Assembly (NCBI GenBank): GCA_028278125.1
Contig: JANQEY010000012.1
Location: 1-64,000 of the forward strand
Direction of reading: 5' to 3'
DNA: 64,000 nucleotides
Source: a bacterium
GTDB lineage: Bacteria; Electryoneota; Electryoneia; Electryoneales; Electryoneaceae
This document shows positions 41,554-50,285 of the stretch, in pieces. Positions within the stretch are counted from its first letter, which is position 1. Each line of letters begins with the position of its first letter. The translations under genes and the position numbers were made by a program. The notes under the pieces were generated by a model. The model was not told the DNA's origin. It saw nothing but the letters and a program-made list of their open reading frames with translations, and did no database searches.

Positions 41554-43617
41554 TTATTTCATAAGAACCACTTTCTTAACATTCGACCATTTGCCTGAAA
41601 CATTGGCCTGAACGAAATAAATCCCGGTGGACAAACCTGAACCTTCAAAGACGAATGTGTGAAAGCCCTGCCTGTGTGCCTGATCAGTCAAAACATTAAC
41701 CTCTTCACCAAGAATATTGTAGATACGTACTTTTAATTCTGAGGGCTGAGGTAATCCTATCACGATAGAAAGCGACTGGTTAAACGGGTTAGGGTGCGCG
41801 GAAACAATCGAGTAGTCTGCAGGGATTAAGGTTTGATATAAATTTTCTACATCGCTGGGTGAAATGAAGAGGAAAGTATCGCTGGCCCAGGTTCCTCCAG
41901 TATTGCTGTCTGTTGCACGGACTGTCCAGTAGTATTCCGTACCAAAATTAATGTTTAAATAATTAAAACTGGTTGTTTCGAGGCTGTCTGCTACCTGGAA
42001 AGCTGTTGACAGATCTGGGTTGGTGTCTAGCCAGACATCGTATCTTGGTGTATCGTCAGGATCGGGATCGGAAGATTCTGTCCAGCCTAAGGTTACCTCT
42101 AAACCAGCCAGTTCATTACCATCATTGGGAGTCATCAGGTTAAACGCTACAGGCGGATCCGGAACATATATATTGAAAGACCACCCAAATTCAAATTCCC
42201 ATGACCAGGTTGAATTTCCTTCACTGTCAATTGCCTTTACACGCCAGTAAATGGTACTGTCATCAGGGAGTTCATCAATTTCAAGATCGTCTTCCTGAAA
42301 TAACGCTACCAGATCAGTTATTACAAAGGTGGTGTCTTCAGTTAGTTCAGAATATGTTTCGAAAAGTGGAAATTCACTGTCCAAAGACCAATCAAGGCGG
42401 TATGTTATAACATCACCTGTATCGGGATCTGTAGAACTGAACCAGGTAACAGATACAATATCCTGGTTAACTGTTTCACCATCTTCCGGAGAATAGAGAT
42501 CAAATGGCAGGGGCGCGTTTCCTTTGTTTTCATAAATGACAACTTGATCTGCTGTCCAGGCAGTAGCCAGTACATCAATGTCGCCATCATTATCAATATC
42601 AACCAGTGAAAGATGACAGCAGTATCCTGAGCTGTCATCGATCAGAAATTGTGTAAAATTCATGTCTCCATCATTTTCGAACCAGGAGATATTATCAGCC
42701 AGGGCCGCGCATGCAACCACATCCAGGTCACCATCGTTATCAATGTCTCCCGGCTTGGCACACACCGCACCGTTGTAATTATTGACTATATTATTTTCTT
42801 CAAATTCCTGAAAACCCTCATTTCTATACCAGTTTACATCATCTGCTACAAATCCCGTAGCCAGGATATCTAGATCACCGTCAACATCCAGGTCTTCCGT
42901 ACAACACCAGCAGGCATTAGTTAAGCCATTGTCAATTAGATGCTCAGTAAAAACATTACCTATATTTTCAAACCAGCAGACTTCGTTATCCGCCCGTGAA
43001 GTGGCTACTATGTCGATATTTTCATCTCCATCCAAATCAACGCCGTGTAGCCCCATATCAACCCAGACAAAATCGTTTGCAACTTCGTGTTCATTAATAA
43101 AAACTCCAGCTCCCTCATTTTCCCACCAGTCAATCGAGTTGTTATAAAAACCGCCCAAGATAATATCAAGATCACCATCATTATCCATGTCGATGACATC
43201 GCACCCAAATGCCCCTTCAGTGGTTGCAACAGTATGTTGCACGGTGAAATTCTCTTCGCCGTCATTTTCCCACCAGTTACATAAATCTGCTTCCCCGGCC
43301 GTCGTAACAAGATCAAGGTCTCCATCGTTATCAATATCCGCCCCTTCTATCCAGTTAGCGCCGTCGTAATCCTCAGTTATGGAATGTGGTAAGAAGTTGC
43401 CCCCAATATTTTCCCACCATTTTAATTCATCACCATCATATGCTGATGCCAGGATATCGATATCGCCATCATCATCAAGATCACATGCGTGTACAATCCA
43501 TGCACCGTCAAAATCCTCAGCGATTATTTGTCTCTGGAAAACCGGTTGTGCATCTCCTATCGAATACATAATCATCAATAAGTATACCGTCAGTAATACC
43601 TTATTAAATCTCTTCAT
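41554..43617 (-). CDS. Secreted VCBS propeller protein with fibronectin-like domains and T9SS tail (copy B)
   Basis: An exported 687-aa protein. Signal peptide TVYLLMIMYSIGDA, then seven VCBS repeats with DLDDDGDIDILAS-like Ca loops and WWENIG/WWENDG ends, then two fibronectin III-like domains (DLYSPEDGETVNQ, NLMTPNDGNELAG), then the T9SS tail from SAHPNPFNQSLSIVIGLP to KKVVLMK. GGGAGGAG precedes ATG at 43617. It is a close paralogue of the protein at 44134-46200 over its whole length, and their 3' ends look about 80% identical by eye. Confidence 0.88.
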   Translation of the reverse strand: MKRFNKVLLTVYLLMIMYSIGDAQPVFQRQIIAEDFDGAWIVHACDLDDDGDIDILASAYDGDELKWWENIGGNFLPHSITEDYDGANWIEGADIDNDGDLDLVTTAGEADLCNWWENDGEENFTVQHTVATTEGAFGCDVIDMDNDGDLDIILGGFYNNSIDWWENEGAGVFINEHEVANDFVWVDMGLHGVDLDGDENIDIVATSRADNEVCWFENIGNVFTEHLIDNGLTNACWCCTEDLDVDGDLDILATGFVADDVNWYRNEGFQEFEENNIVNNYNGAVCAKPGDIDNDGDLDVVACAALADNISWFENDGDMNFTQFLIDDSSGYCCHLSLVDIDNDGDIDVLATAWTADQVVIYENKGNAPLPFDLYSPEDGETVNQDIVSVTWFSSTDPDTGDVITYRLDWSLDSEFPLFETYSELTEDTTFVITDLVALFQEDDLEIDELPDDSTIYWRVKAIDSEGNSTWSWEFEFGWSFNIYVPDPPVAFNLMTPNDGNELAGLEVTLGWTESSDPDPDDTPRYDVWLDTNPDLSTAFQVADSLETTSFNYLNINFGTEYYWTVRATDSNTGGTWASDTFLFISPSDVENLYQTLIPADYSIVSAHPNPFNQSLSIVIGLPQPSELKVRIYNILGEEVNVLTDQAHRQGFHTFVFEGSGLSTGIYFVQANVSGKWSNVKKVVLMK

Positions 43618-43994
43618 CTTGCGTCTCCTCCCCGTTATTCTCCGGTTACACCTCTATTTCACACAAGAGGAAATTCACCCAGTAAGAGTGTTTACCTCTG
43701 CATCTGCATTTTAAAGCCGCATTTGAAAAACTATATACACGATCTAATTAAGAATCAGCTGATAATTATCAGTTATTATTAAACTTATTCATAATTAACA
43801 GCAGTAAGAGGAAAGCCTCTGAAGCATCTGAAGAAATTCTTTGAAGAAGAAGTACACGTGTTCCCCCTGAATGCCGGGTGAACCAGTGCCTGGTGTAGAT
43901 CAAGCAAAGTTAAGATATCCAAATGAAAAGCTAAAATGCAACATAAAAAGAGTAATAATAAATAATTAACTAAGTAATACCACTGAAACTGCAT
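43618..43994. other. Upstream region of copy B
   Basis: A 377-base A/T-rich spacer. The stretch 43798-43892 resembles 46356-46435, upstream of the paralogous gene (shared words ACAGCAG, AGAGGAA, GTTCCCC and GGTGAACCA), so it was duplicated along with the gene and may hold its control region. No ORF was seen. Confidence 0.45.
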
Positions 43995-44065
43995 GATCCA
44001 ATTGCCAGGTGTCAAAACCTTGGATTTTCATCCCGGCAACAGGGATACGATTCCCCTTGGGGTCA
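43995..44065 (+). pseudogene. tRNA-Glu pseudogene
   Basis: From the anticodon loop (ATTTTCAT) to the 3' end it is nearly identical to the tRNA-Glu at 39841-39912, but the 5' half has many changes and one deletion, so acceptor and D stems no longer pair. The T arm also has changes (GGGATACGATTCC). It cannot be a working tRNA. Confidence 0.8.
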
Positions 44066-44069
44066 CATA

Positions 44070-44099
44070 AAACCGGCACTCTTTTTGAGTGCCGGTTTT
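44070..44099. terminator. Terminator kept behind the tRNA-Glu pseudogene
   Basis: Stem AAACCGGCACTC/GAGTGCCGGTTTT with loop TTTT. Compared with the terminator after the real tRNA-Glu the stem has changed yet remains fully paired, which suggests it is still used, probably for the - strand gene ending at 44134. Confidence 0.75.
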
Positions 44100-44133
44100 G
44101 CTTATATATGATCGTTCTACTTTTACTGGAAAG

Positions 44134-46200
44134 CTATTTCATCAAAACCACTTTTCTTACATCCGACCATTTACCTGAAACGTTGGCTTGAATGAAATAA
44201 ATACCGGTGGACAAACCGGCTGCTTCAAAGACAAATGTGTGATATCCCTGGCTGTGTGCCTGATCGGTCAACATGTTGACCTCTTCACCAAGAATATTGT
44301 AGATACGGACTTTTAATTCAGATGGTTGCGGTAATCCGATAACAACCGATAATGTTTGATTAAAAGGATTCGGGTGCGCAGACTCGATTGAATATTTTGT
44401 CGGAACCATCGAGTTAAACAAATCATCCACGTCGTTTAACGGTGTACTGAAATGGAAGGTGTCACTTGCCCAGGTTCCTTCGGTATTATTGTCCGTAGCA
44501 CGGACTGTCCAGTAATATTCAGAAGCCCAATCAAGGTTTATGTAGTAATAATTGGTTGTATCAACACTATCAGCAATTTGAAAAGCTGATGATAAATCCG
44601 GGTTGACATCAAGCCAGACATCATATCGTGGAGTATTATCAGGATCAGGATCTAGCGATTCTGTCCAATTGAATGCTACTCTCAAGAGTTCCAGGTTATC
44701 TCCATCAGGAGGTAATAACAAGTTGAAAGGTCCCGGTGGATCGGGCGTCGATACCATAAAAGTCCAACCGGTATTTCCGGCGGTCGACCACGCTCCAGCT
44801 CCATTGCTATCTATTACCTTTACACGCCAGTAGATTGTCGAATTCTCCGGAAGATCGTCAATTTCATGATCATTTTCCCTTAACAACGCTGCAAGATCTT
44901 CTATTACATAAGTAGTGTCTTCCGTGAGACCTGAATAAGTCTCCTCCTCAGGAAAACTTCCATCCAATGACCATTCAACCTCGTAGATCAGTGTATCTCC
45001 CGGATCAATATCCGATGAACTGAACCATGTAACAGGTACGACGTGCTGTTCTAATATCGAGCCATCTTCAGGGGAATACAGGTCAAAAGGCTCAGGAGCA
45101 TTTCCAACATTCTCGTACAACCTGATCTGGTCAGCGAGTAATCCCGCTGCGACTATATCAAGGTCTTCATCTCCATCCATATCAATAATTTCGAAATTAT
45201 AGACACCCGTTAATTCATTTTCTATAACATGCTGTGCAAAATTCTCGTTCCCATCATTCTCCAACCACCTGATACTGCCAGCGAGACGTGCGCAAGCAAC
45301 AATATCCAGATCGCCATCATCGTCCATGTCTGCTGTTTTTATGCAGATTGCGCCATTAAACTCTTCCATTATAGTTGTTTCTGTAAAATTCTGTGCTCCA
45401 TCATTCAAATACAGATTGATTTCGTCCTCGATAAATCCTGCTGCCAGGATATCCAGGTCGTCATCTTCATCTAAATCTACGGTATAACCCCATCTCGCAT
45501 TAATCAATGAGTCACTGATAATGTGCTCTGTGTATACCTGTTCGCCGTCATTTTCAAACCAGACAAGTTTATCGCCATCCCTGGCCGTGGCTACTACGTC
45601 GATATCTTCGTCGCCGTCGAGGTCAACCCCGTGAAGTCCAACGTCAACCCCCATCGCGGAGTCGCTGATTACGTTCGATTCATTGAAATTATTTGTGCCG
45701 TCATTTTCCCACCATTTTATTGTGTTGGAGTCAAATCCCCCTAGCAATATATCAAGGTCATCATCTCCATCCATATCAACGACATCGCAGCCGAACGCAC
45801 CATCGAGGTCGTCAATTGTATGTTCCGTGAAAACCTGGTCCCCGTCATTTTCCCACCATGTACACATATTACCCAGGAAAGCAGTAGTGACAATATCAAG
45901 GTCATCATCGTTATCGAGATCTACCGCTTGTACCCAACACGCTCCATCGTATTGATCAGCTATGATATGTTCTATGAAAGCTTCGCCATCATTTTCCCAC
46001 CATCCGATCTGATCACTTTCATAACCTGATGCCAGAACGTCGATGTCTCCGTCCTGGTCAAGGTCTACAGCATCGATAATCCATGCGCCGTCAAAGTTCG
46101 GCTCAATTACACGTTCCAGGAAAGCAAGTTCAGCATAACCTGTTGAGCAAAGAAGAATTAAGAGGCATCCTGTAAAAAACCTTCTCATGATCTCCTTCAT
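44134..46200 (-). CDS. Secreted VCBS propeller protein with fibronectin-like domains and T9SS tail (copy B')
   Basis: Paralogue of the gene at 41554-43617, 688 aa with the same layout: signal peptide FFTGCLLILLCSTGYA, seven VCBS repeats (DLDQDGDIDVLAS, DMDGDDDLDILLGG, DLDEDDDLDILAA), two fibronectin III-like domains (DLYSPEDGSILEQ, NLLLPPDGDNLEL) and T9SS tail from SAHPNPFNQTLSVVIGLP to KVVLMK. The protein is slightly more acidic in its loops. ATG at 46200 has GGGAGGAG seven bases upstream and is preferred over ATG at 46188. Probably a surface adhesin or binding protein. Confidence 0.88.
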   Translation of the reverse strand: MKEIMRRFFTGCLLILLCSTGYAELAFLERVIEPNFDGAWIIDAVDLDQDGDIDVLASGYESDQIGWWENDGEAFIEHIIADQYDGACWVQAVDLDNDDDLDIVTTAFLGNMCTWWENDGDQVFTEHTIDDLDGAFGCDVVDMDGDDDLDILLGGFDSNTIKWWENDGTNNFNESNVISDSAMGVDVGLHGVDLDGDEDIDVVATARDGDKLVWFENDGEQVYTEHIISDSLINARWGYTVDLDEDDDLDILAAGFIEDEINLYLNDGAQNFTETTIMEEFNGAICIKTADMDDDGDLDIVACARLAGSIRWLENDGNENFAQHVIENELTGVYNFEIIDMDGDEDLDIVAAGLLADQIRLYENVGNAPEPFDLYSPEDGSILEQHVVPVTWFSSSDIDPGDTLIYEVEWSLDGSFPEEETYSGLTEDTTYVIEDLAALLRENDHEIDDLPENSTIYWRVKVIDSNGAGAWSTAGNTGWTFMVSTPDPPGPFNLLLPPDGDNLELLRVAFNWTESLDPDPDNTPRYDVWLDVNPDLSSAFQIADSVDTTNYYYINLDWASEYYWTVRATDNNTEGTWASDTFHFSTPLNDVDDLFNSMVPTKYSIESAHPNPFNQTLSVVIGLPQPSELKVRIYNILGEEVNMLTDQAHSQGYHTFVFEAAGLSTGIYFIQANVSGKWSDVRKVVLMK

Positions 46201-46642
46201 CTTATTTCTCCTCCCATAATCACTTCTAATACATTAAAATTTGTTAAAAAATATATCTTAACTGAGCATTTTCTCTTCTACAGAATACTTGTTTCCCACA
46301 ATTTTGAAATTACGATTAAAACGAGCTAAATCGTTAATATTAAACATGATTTCTTACAGCAGATAGAGGAATTCATCGTTGAAATACTCAGATGACGAAG
46401 TTCTCGTTCCCCTTAATGTCAGGTGAACCATCTTCGATGTGAATCATGTATTTGTAAATATAGTTATAAAATAGACATATAAAAATGCCGCTGAGGAGAA
46501 TTATCGAAAAAACAAAATTCATCTAATCGCTATTAAATGTCGGATTATTTATAGTGTATCATTTAGTCCTGAAGTTATGAATTTAAAATGATGTATGTTT
46601 AAAGTAGATCATGTTTGTATTTTAGAGAGGTGATAGCTTAAC
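46201..46642. other. Divergent intergenic region, copy B' and sulfotransferase
   Basis: 442 A/T-rich bases. It contains the stretch 46356-46435 shared with the region upstream of copy B. No ORF or repeat element was found. Confidence 0.4.
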
Positions 46643-47566
46643 TTGTCGACTGGAAATAAATCACAGGCTCCAATGGACACCTTACTGACCGCCAAAAAGA
46701 TCGCGCGAAAGTTAAAAGTTCCCCGAGAAATACGTGTCAAGGGAAGGAATCTGCTGCTAATGGCACGGTTGCTTTCCCAGGGGCAACGAGTTCTGCCGGA
46801 CTTCATGCTGATAGGAGCTCAAAAAGGCGGCACATCCTCACTGTTTCTGAACCTTCTGCATCATCCCGAGGTAATTCCTCCCCTGCATAAGGAGATGTTT
46901 TTCTTTGATGATTTTTATGATAAAGGACTTCGCTGGTACCTGGCTCATTTTCCACAGCGGACAGAACTTGAAAACCATCGAGGTAAAATAAATCGTTGCC
47001 CGGCTACTTGTGACGGGACAATAACGTACCTGACTCATCCACTCGCTCCCTCCCGTATTCGTGAACATGTACCCGGTGCAAGGTTCCTGGTTTTGTTGAG
47101 GAATCCCGTAAATCGTGCCTATTCCCATTACAGGCATATGATAAGAGACCGGTTTGAAACGAGAGAGTTTTCAAAAATTATCAACTGGGAATATGAACAT
47201 CTCCAACCGTTGTTTTACGATAAAAACTATCCCGACAAATTGGAGGATCCTCATTTCGCACTGAATACAAGGTATTTGTCACGTGGATTATACGCGATTC
47301 ATCTTAGACGATGGTTTAAGTATTTTCCTCGCGAACAATTTTACATTATTGAAAATAAAAACTATTTCGCCAACGAAGATGCCGAGTTTCAATCAATACT
47401 GAGATTTCTTGGGCTTTCAGAATGGAAGCCGGAAAAGCACGAAAAAATAAATGTTGGAACCTATCGTTCCCCAATGCCCGATAATGACAGGGAACTCCTG
47501 GAAGATTTCTTTAAGCCACACAATGAAGACCTGAATAAGCTGCTGAAGTGGGATACTGATTGGTAA
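46643..47566 (+). CDS. Sulfotransferase
   Basis: Transfers sulfate from PAPS to a carbohydrate or other hydroxyl acceptor. The 307-aa cytoplasmic protein has the 5' phosphosulfate loop in LIGAQKGGTSSLFLNLL and the 3' phosphate motif in VLLRNPVNRAYSHYRHM; ALNTRYLSRGLYAIHLRRW is typical of the heparan-sulfate and Stf0-like group. The start is TTG at 46643 with GAGAGGTGA upstream. It is a single gene. It suggests sulfated cell-surface or extracellular glycans; a PAPS-making pathway is not in the window. Confidence 0.9.
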   Translation: MSTGNKSQAPMDTLLTAKKIARKLKVPREIRVKGRNLLLMARLLSQGQRVLPDFMLIGAQKGGTSSLFLNLLHHPEVIPPLHKEMFFFDDFYDKGLRWYLAHFPQRTELENHRGKINRCPATCDGTITYLTHPLAPSRIREHVPGARFLVLLRNPVNRAYSHYRHMIRDRFETREFSKIINWEYEHLQPLFYDKNYPDKLEDPHFALNTRYLSRGLYAIHLRRWFKYFPREQFYIIENKNYFANEDAEFQSILRFLGLSEWKPEKHEKINVGTYRSPMPDNDRELLEDFFKPHNEDLNKLLKWDTDW

Positions 47567-47750
47567 GATCCACTTCTATCCCCTGGTAACATTTCAGTGG
47601 AAAACTGATTCATTTTCCTATCGGGATACTCTCTGCTTGGAGATATATTGTGACCTTAGTACATTTAAGGTTTATGTAACTTTGGGAAATAAATCAGAAT
47701 ATTTGATTGAATTCATGAGCAGATTATAAAAAACTATTTTGGAGAATATA

Positions 47751-49028
47751 TTGAAGAAATCTATCCTTATTTTACTGCTGATAATCATTCCTATTGCATT
47801 CGTTTACAGCCAGGGATTTGTACTGAACGACACCATGTACAGCGCAGCGTTGGTGGAAGACCGCCTGGTAGATGTATACCTTCCCGTGGGATATGACCAC
47901 CAGGATGAGGAAACAAGGTACCCGGTGATTTATTTCCTTCACGGCCTTGGACTTGACCAGGACAGCTACCCTGGCCTGATCCAGATTCTGGACCAGGGAA
48001 TAGGTACGGATATAGAACCGGTTATTGTTGTAAAACCAAGTTCTTATGTGGAACCTTTCCAGGGAAGTTTTTACACGAACTCCATACTTAACGGAAATTT
48101 CGAAGACTATATCGTTGATGACTTAGTGGAATATATTGATAATACTTACAATACAATCGCTGACAGAAGTAAAAGATGCCTGATGGGGCATTCAATGGGT
48201 GGTTATGGAGCTGTCAAACTTGCGATGTACCACCAGGATAAGTTTTCCGGTGTTGCCAGCCATAGCGGAACCCTGGCTACCGATGCAGTCTATGATGATG
48301 TAATTTTATCAATTCTCCAGGAAAACGGTGGATCAGGCCCATTCGATCCGGAAGCCGGTTTTTTCACACTTGCCATGTATGCCTATTCAGCCGCGTTTTC
48401 CCCAAACCTGGATAATCCACCCTATTTTGTTGATCTCCCGATAGATGACGAGGGAAATATGATAGATTCGGTGTTTTCGATCTGGCTGGCGCACGACGTT
48501 GCGACTATTGCCAGGGACCATCTCACCAATTCTGACCTGTCAATATACCTGGATTGTGGTATCCAGGACGAACGCTTTTGTTTTGGACAGAACAACGCAT
48601 ATTCTGATACTCTGAACGCCATAGGAATTGATCATGAATACCAGATTTATACAGGTGGACATTCAGATCTCCTTTTGGAGAGATTCCCTATCTCCCTGAC
48701 GTTCCTGGATTCACTTTTCCAGGTGGAAACCGGTGTAGATTTTGACAATGAATTGCTGCCTTCGTCATACGTGGTGACTCCCCCGTATCCCAACCCATTT
48801 AATGCTTCAACAAGTATTTCATTGTATCTCCCCCAGAGATCGTATGTATCGGTTAGAGTGTTTAATATTCTTGGTGAACAGGTTGGATTTGTTGCCGACA
48901 ACTGGTTCAACGAAGGAAAAGTAGTTCTTCCTTTTAATGCCGGTGATTTATCAAGTGGTTCCTATTATTTCCAGGTATTCAGCCCGGGAAGAATTAATTC
49001 GACCCATGCTACCGTTCATTTAAAATAA
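47751..49028 (+). CDS. Secreted esterase (FrmB/esterase D-like) with T9SS sorting domain
   Basis: An exported alpha/beta hydrolase of 425 aa. The signal peptide is ILILLLIIIPIAFVYS. The catalytic parts of the esterase D family are present: oxyanion HGLGLDQ, nucleophile serine in RCLMGHSMGGYGAV, acid D in YLDCGIQDERF and histidine in YTGGHSDLLL. The family cleaves S-formylglutathione or carbohydrate acetyl and feruloyl esters; the extracellular place favours the latter. The T9SS tail is PPYPNPFNASTSISLYLP to HATVHLK. The start is TTG at 47751, with TTGGAG seven bases upstream; an in-frame TTG at 47739 coincides with that site. Confidence 0.86.
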   Translation: MKKSILILLLIIIPIAFVYSQGFVLNDTMYSAALVEDRLVDVYLPVGYDHQDEETRYPVIYFLHGLGLDQDSYPGLIQILDQGIGTDIEPVIVVKPSSYVEPFQGSFYTNSILNGNFEDYIVDDLVEYIDNTYNTIADRSKRCLMGHSMGGYGAVKLAMYHQDKFSGVASHSGTLATDAVYDDVILSILQENGGSGPFDPEAGFFTLAMYAYSAAFSPNLDNPPYFVDLPIDDEGNMIDSVFSIWLAHDVATIARDHLTNSDLSIYLDCGIQDERFCFGQNNAYSDTLNAIGIDHEYQIYTGGHSDLLLERFPISLTFLDSLFQVETGVDFDNELLPSSYVVTPPYPNPFNASTSISLYLPQRSYVSVRVFNILGEQVGFVADNWFNEGKVVLPFNAGDLSSGSYYFQVFSPGRINSTHATVHLK

Positions 49029-49073
49029 TCATTTTCGATTAAAGCCTGATTATTGATAAAACAAGGTTTCCAA

Positions 49074-50051
49074 ATGTTTAAAAATGCCATCTTGCTGCTC
49101 TTGATCGTTACGGTACTGGCTTCACCTGTTTACGCGCAGGAAGAAACAAATATAATAGAAGGTCCTCTTGCAGGGATGAACTTTATCCCTGTCCCCGGTG
49201 GAGAGTTTACGATGGGATCACCAGGGGATGAAGGAGGAAGAAGCGAAAACGAAGGACCAGCCAGGACGCTGACAATCGATCCATTCTACATGATGATTAC
49301 CGAGGTTACCCAGGGGCAATGGAAAGAGTTGATGGGCAGTGACATCGAGCAACTTCGCGATTCAACACATGCGAACTGGCTTATATATGGCGAAGGCAAA
49401 AATCACCCTGTTTATTATGTATCGTGGACTGATGTACACAGCTTTCTGGATTCTCTCAATATTAAGGATCCCGGGAAAAATTACCGTTTACCGACAGAGG
49501 CCGAGTGGGAATATGCCTGCCGGGCGGGAACAACAACCCGTTACTATTCCAGCGACAATGCTTCCAGCCTGGATTCCATCGCCTGGTTTAAAAGAAATTC
49601 GAAACACGAATGCCAGAAGGTAGCGCAGAAAGTCCCCAATCCTTTCGGCTTATATGATATGATTGGTAATGTCTGGGAATGGTGTGAAGACCATTGGCAT
49701 ATTAGCTACGAAAACGCCCCGGATAACGGTGACGCCTGGCTGGACAGCGCGCTTGTGGCATACATGGAGCAAATTGAAGCAGAGAAGCTTGCTGCCACCG
49801 ACAGCACCCTGACCGACAGCCTGGCTACCGATAGCCTGGCTACCGACACCACTGTGGTTGAAGAAGTACAACCTGAAGAGCTGGAAGAAGAAATTGACAC
49901 AGAACCTGTTGTTATAAAGAGAGTAATTCGTGGCGGTTCATTCAAGAACTATCCCAAGTACCTCCGTTCGGCCTATCGTGCCGGATTTGTACAGGAAAAA
50001 AGCGATAACGCCATAGGATTCAGGATTGTTTACGATAAAAACTCTCCTTAA
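49074..50051 (+). CDS. Secreted formylglycine-generating-enzyme-like (SUMF1/FGE) protein with low-complexity insert
   Basis: An exported 325-aa protein of the FGE-sulfatase (SUMF1) family. Signal peptide ILLLLIVTVLASPVYA. The family core is clear: FIPVPGGEFTMGSP, EGPARTLTIDPFYMMITEVTQGQW, NYRLPTEAEWEYACRAG, MIGNVWEWCEDHW and the closing RVIRGGSFKNYPKYLRSAYR. Between about residues 225 and 280 an acidic insert splits the core, with a TDSLATDSLATDT repeat and many Glu. Most members of the family are not true FGEs but surface or motility proteins; the active-site cysteines of real FGE were not confirmed. ATG at 49074 follows AAGG; a TTG at 49053 lacks a site. 45 bases after the esterase. Confidence 0.82.
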   Translation: MFKNAILLLLIVTVLASPVYAQEETNIIEGPLAGMNFIPVPGGEFTMGSPGDEGGRSENEGPARTLTIDPFYMMITEVTQGQWKELMGSDIEQLRDSTHANWLIYGEGKNHPVYYVSWTDVHSFLDSLNIKDPGKNYRLPTEAEWEYACRAGTTTRYYSSDNASSLDSIAWFKRNSKHECQKVAQKVPNPFGLYDMIGNVWEWCEDHWHISYENAPDNGDAWLDSALVAYMEQIEAEKLAATDSTLTDSLATDSLATDTTVVEEVQPEELEEEIDTEPVVIKRVIRGGSFKNYPKYLRSAYRAGFVQEKSDNAIGFRIVYDKNSP

Positions 50052-50285
50052 CCCGATATAAAACCTTTAATTTTGTTCAATTGACCGGGCAGAAGAATTA
50101 GTCTCAGGTTAGGTTTCTTCTCATTACAAATAGAAATGATTCCTGCTTGTTAAAGCAGTATATTTTTTCGTATTTTATGGTGGGGATTGGTGCTAGTGAA
50201 TGTTCATGTCTATGAATACTTTGCATCTACTCTTGTATTTCTAATAATATAAAATAGTCTTTTATCGCCCTGGAGGTTTTTGACG

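Noticed and set aside
39841..44065. tRNA-Glu and its 3' copy as the ends (attL/attR) of an integrated element
   Set aside because: No integrase, recombinase or phage gene lies between; the similarity extends over the 5' half in decayed form and to the flanking cargo genes, which fits tandem duplication better.
49074..50051. True sulfatase-maturing FGE working with the sulfotransferase nearby
   Set aside because: No sulfatase gene is present, the protein is exported, and most members of this family are not FGEs.
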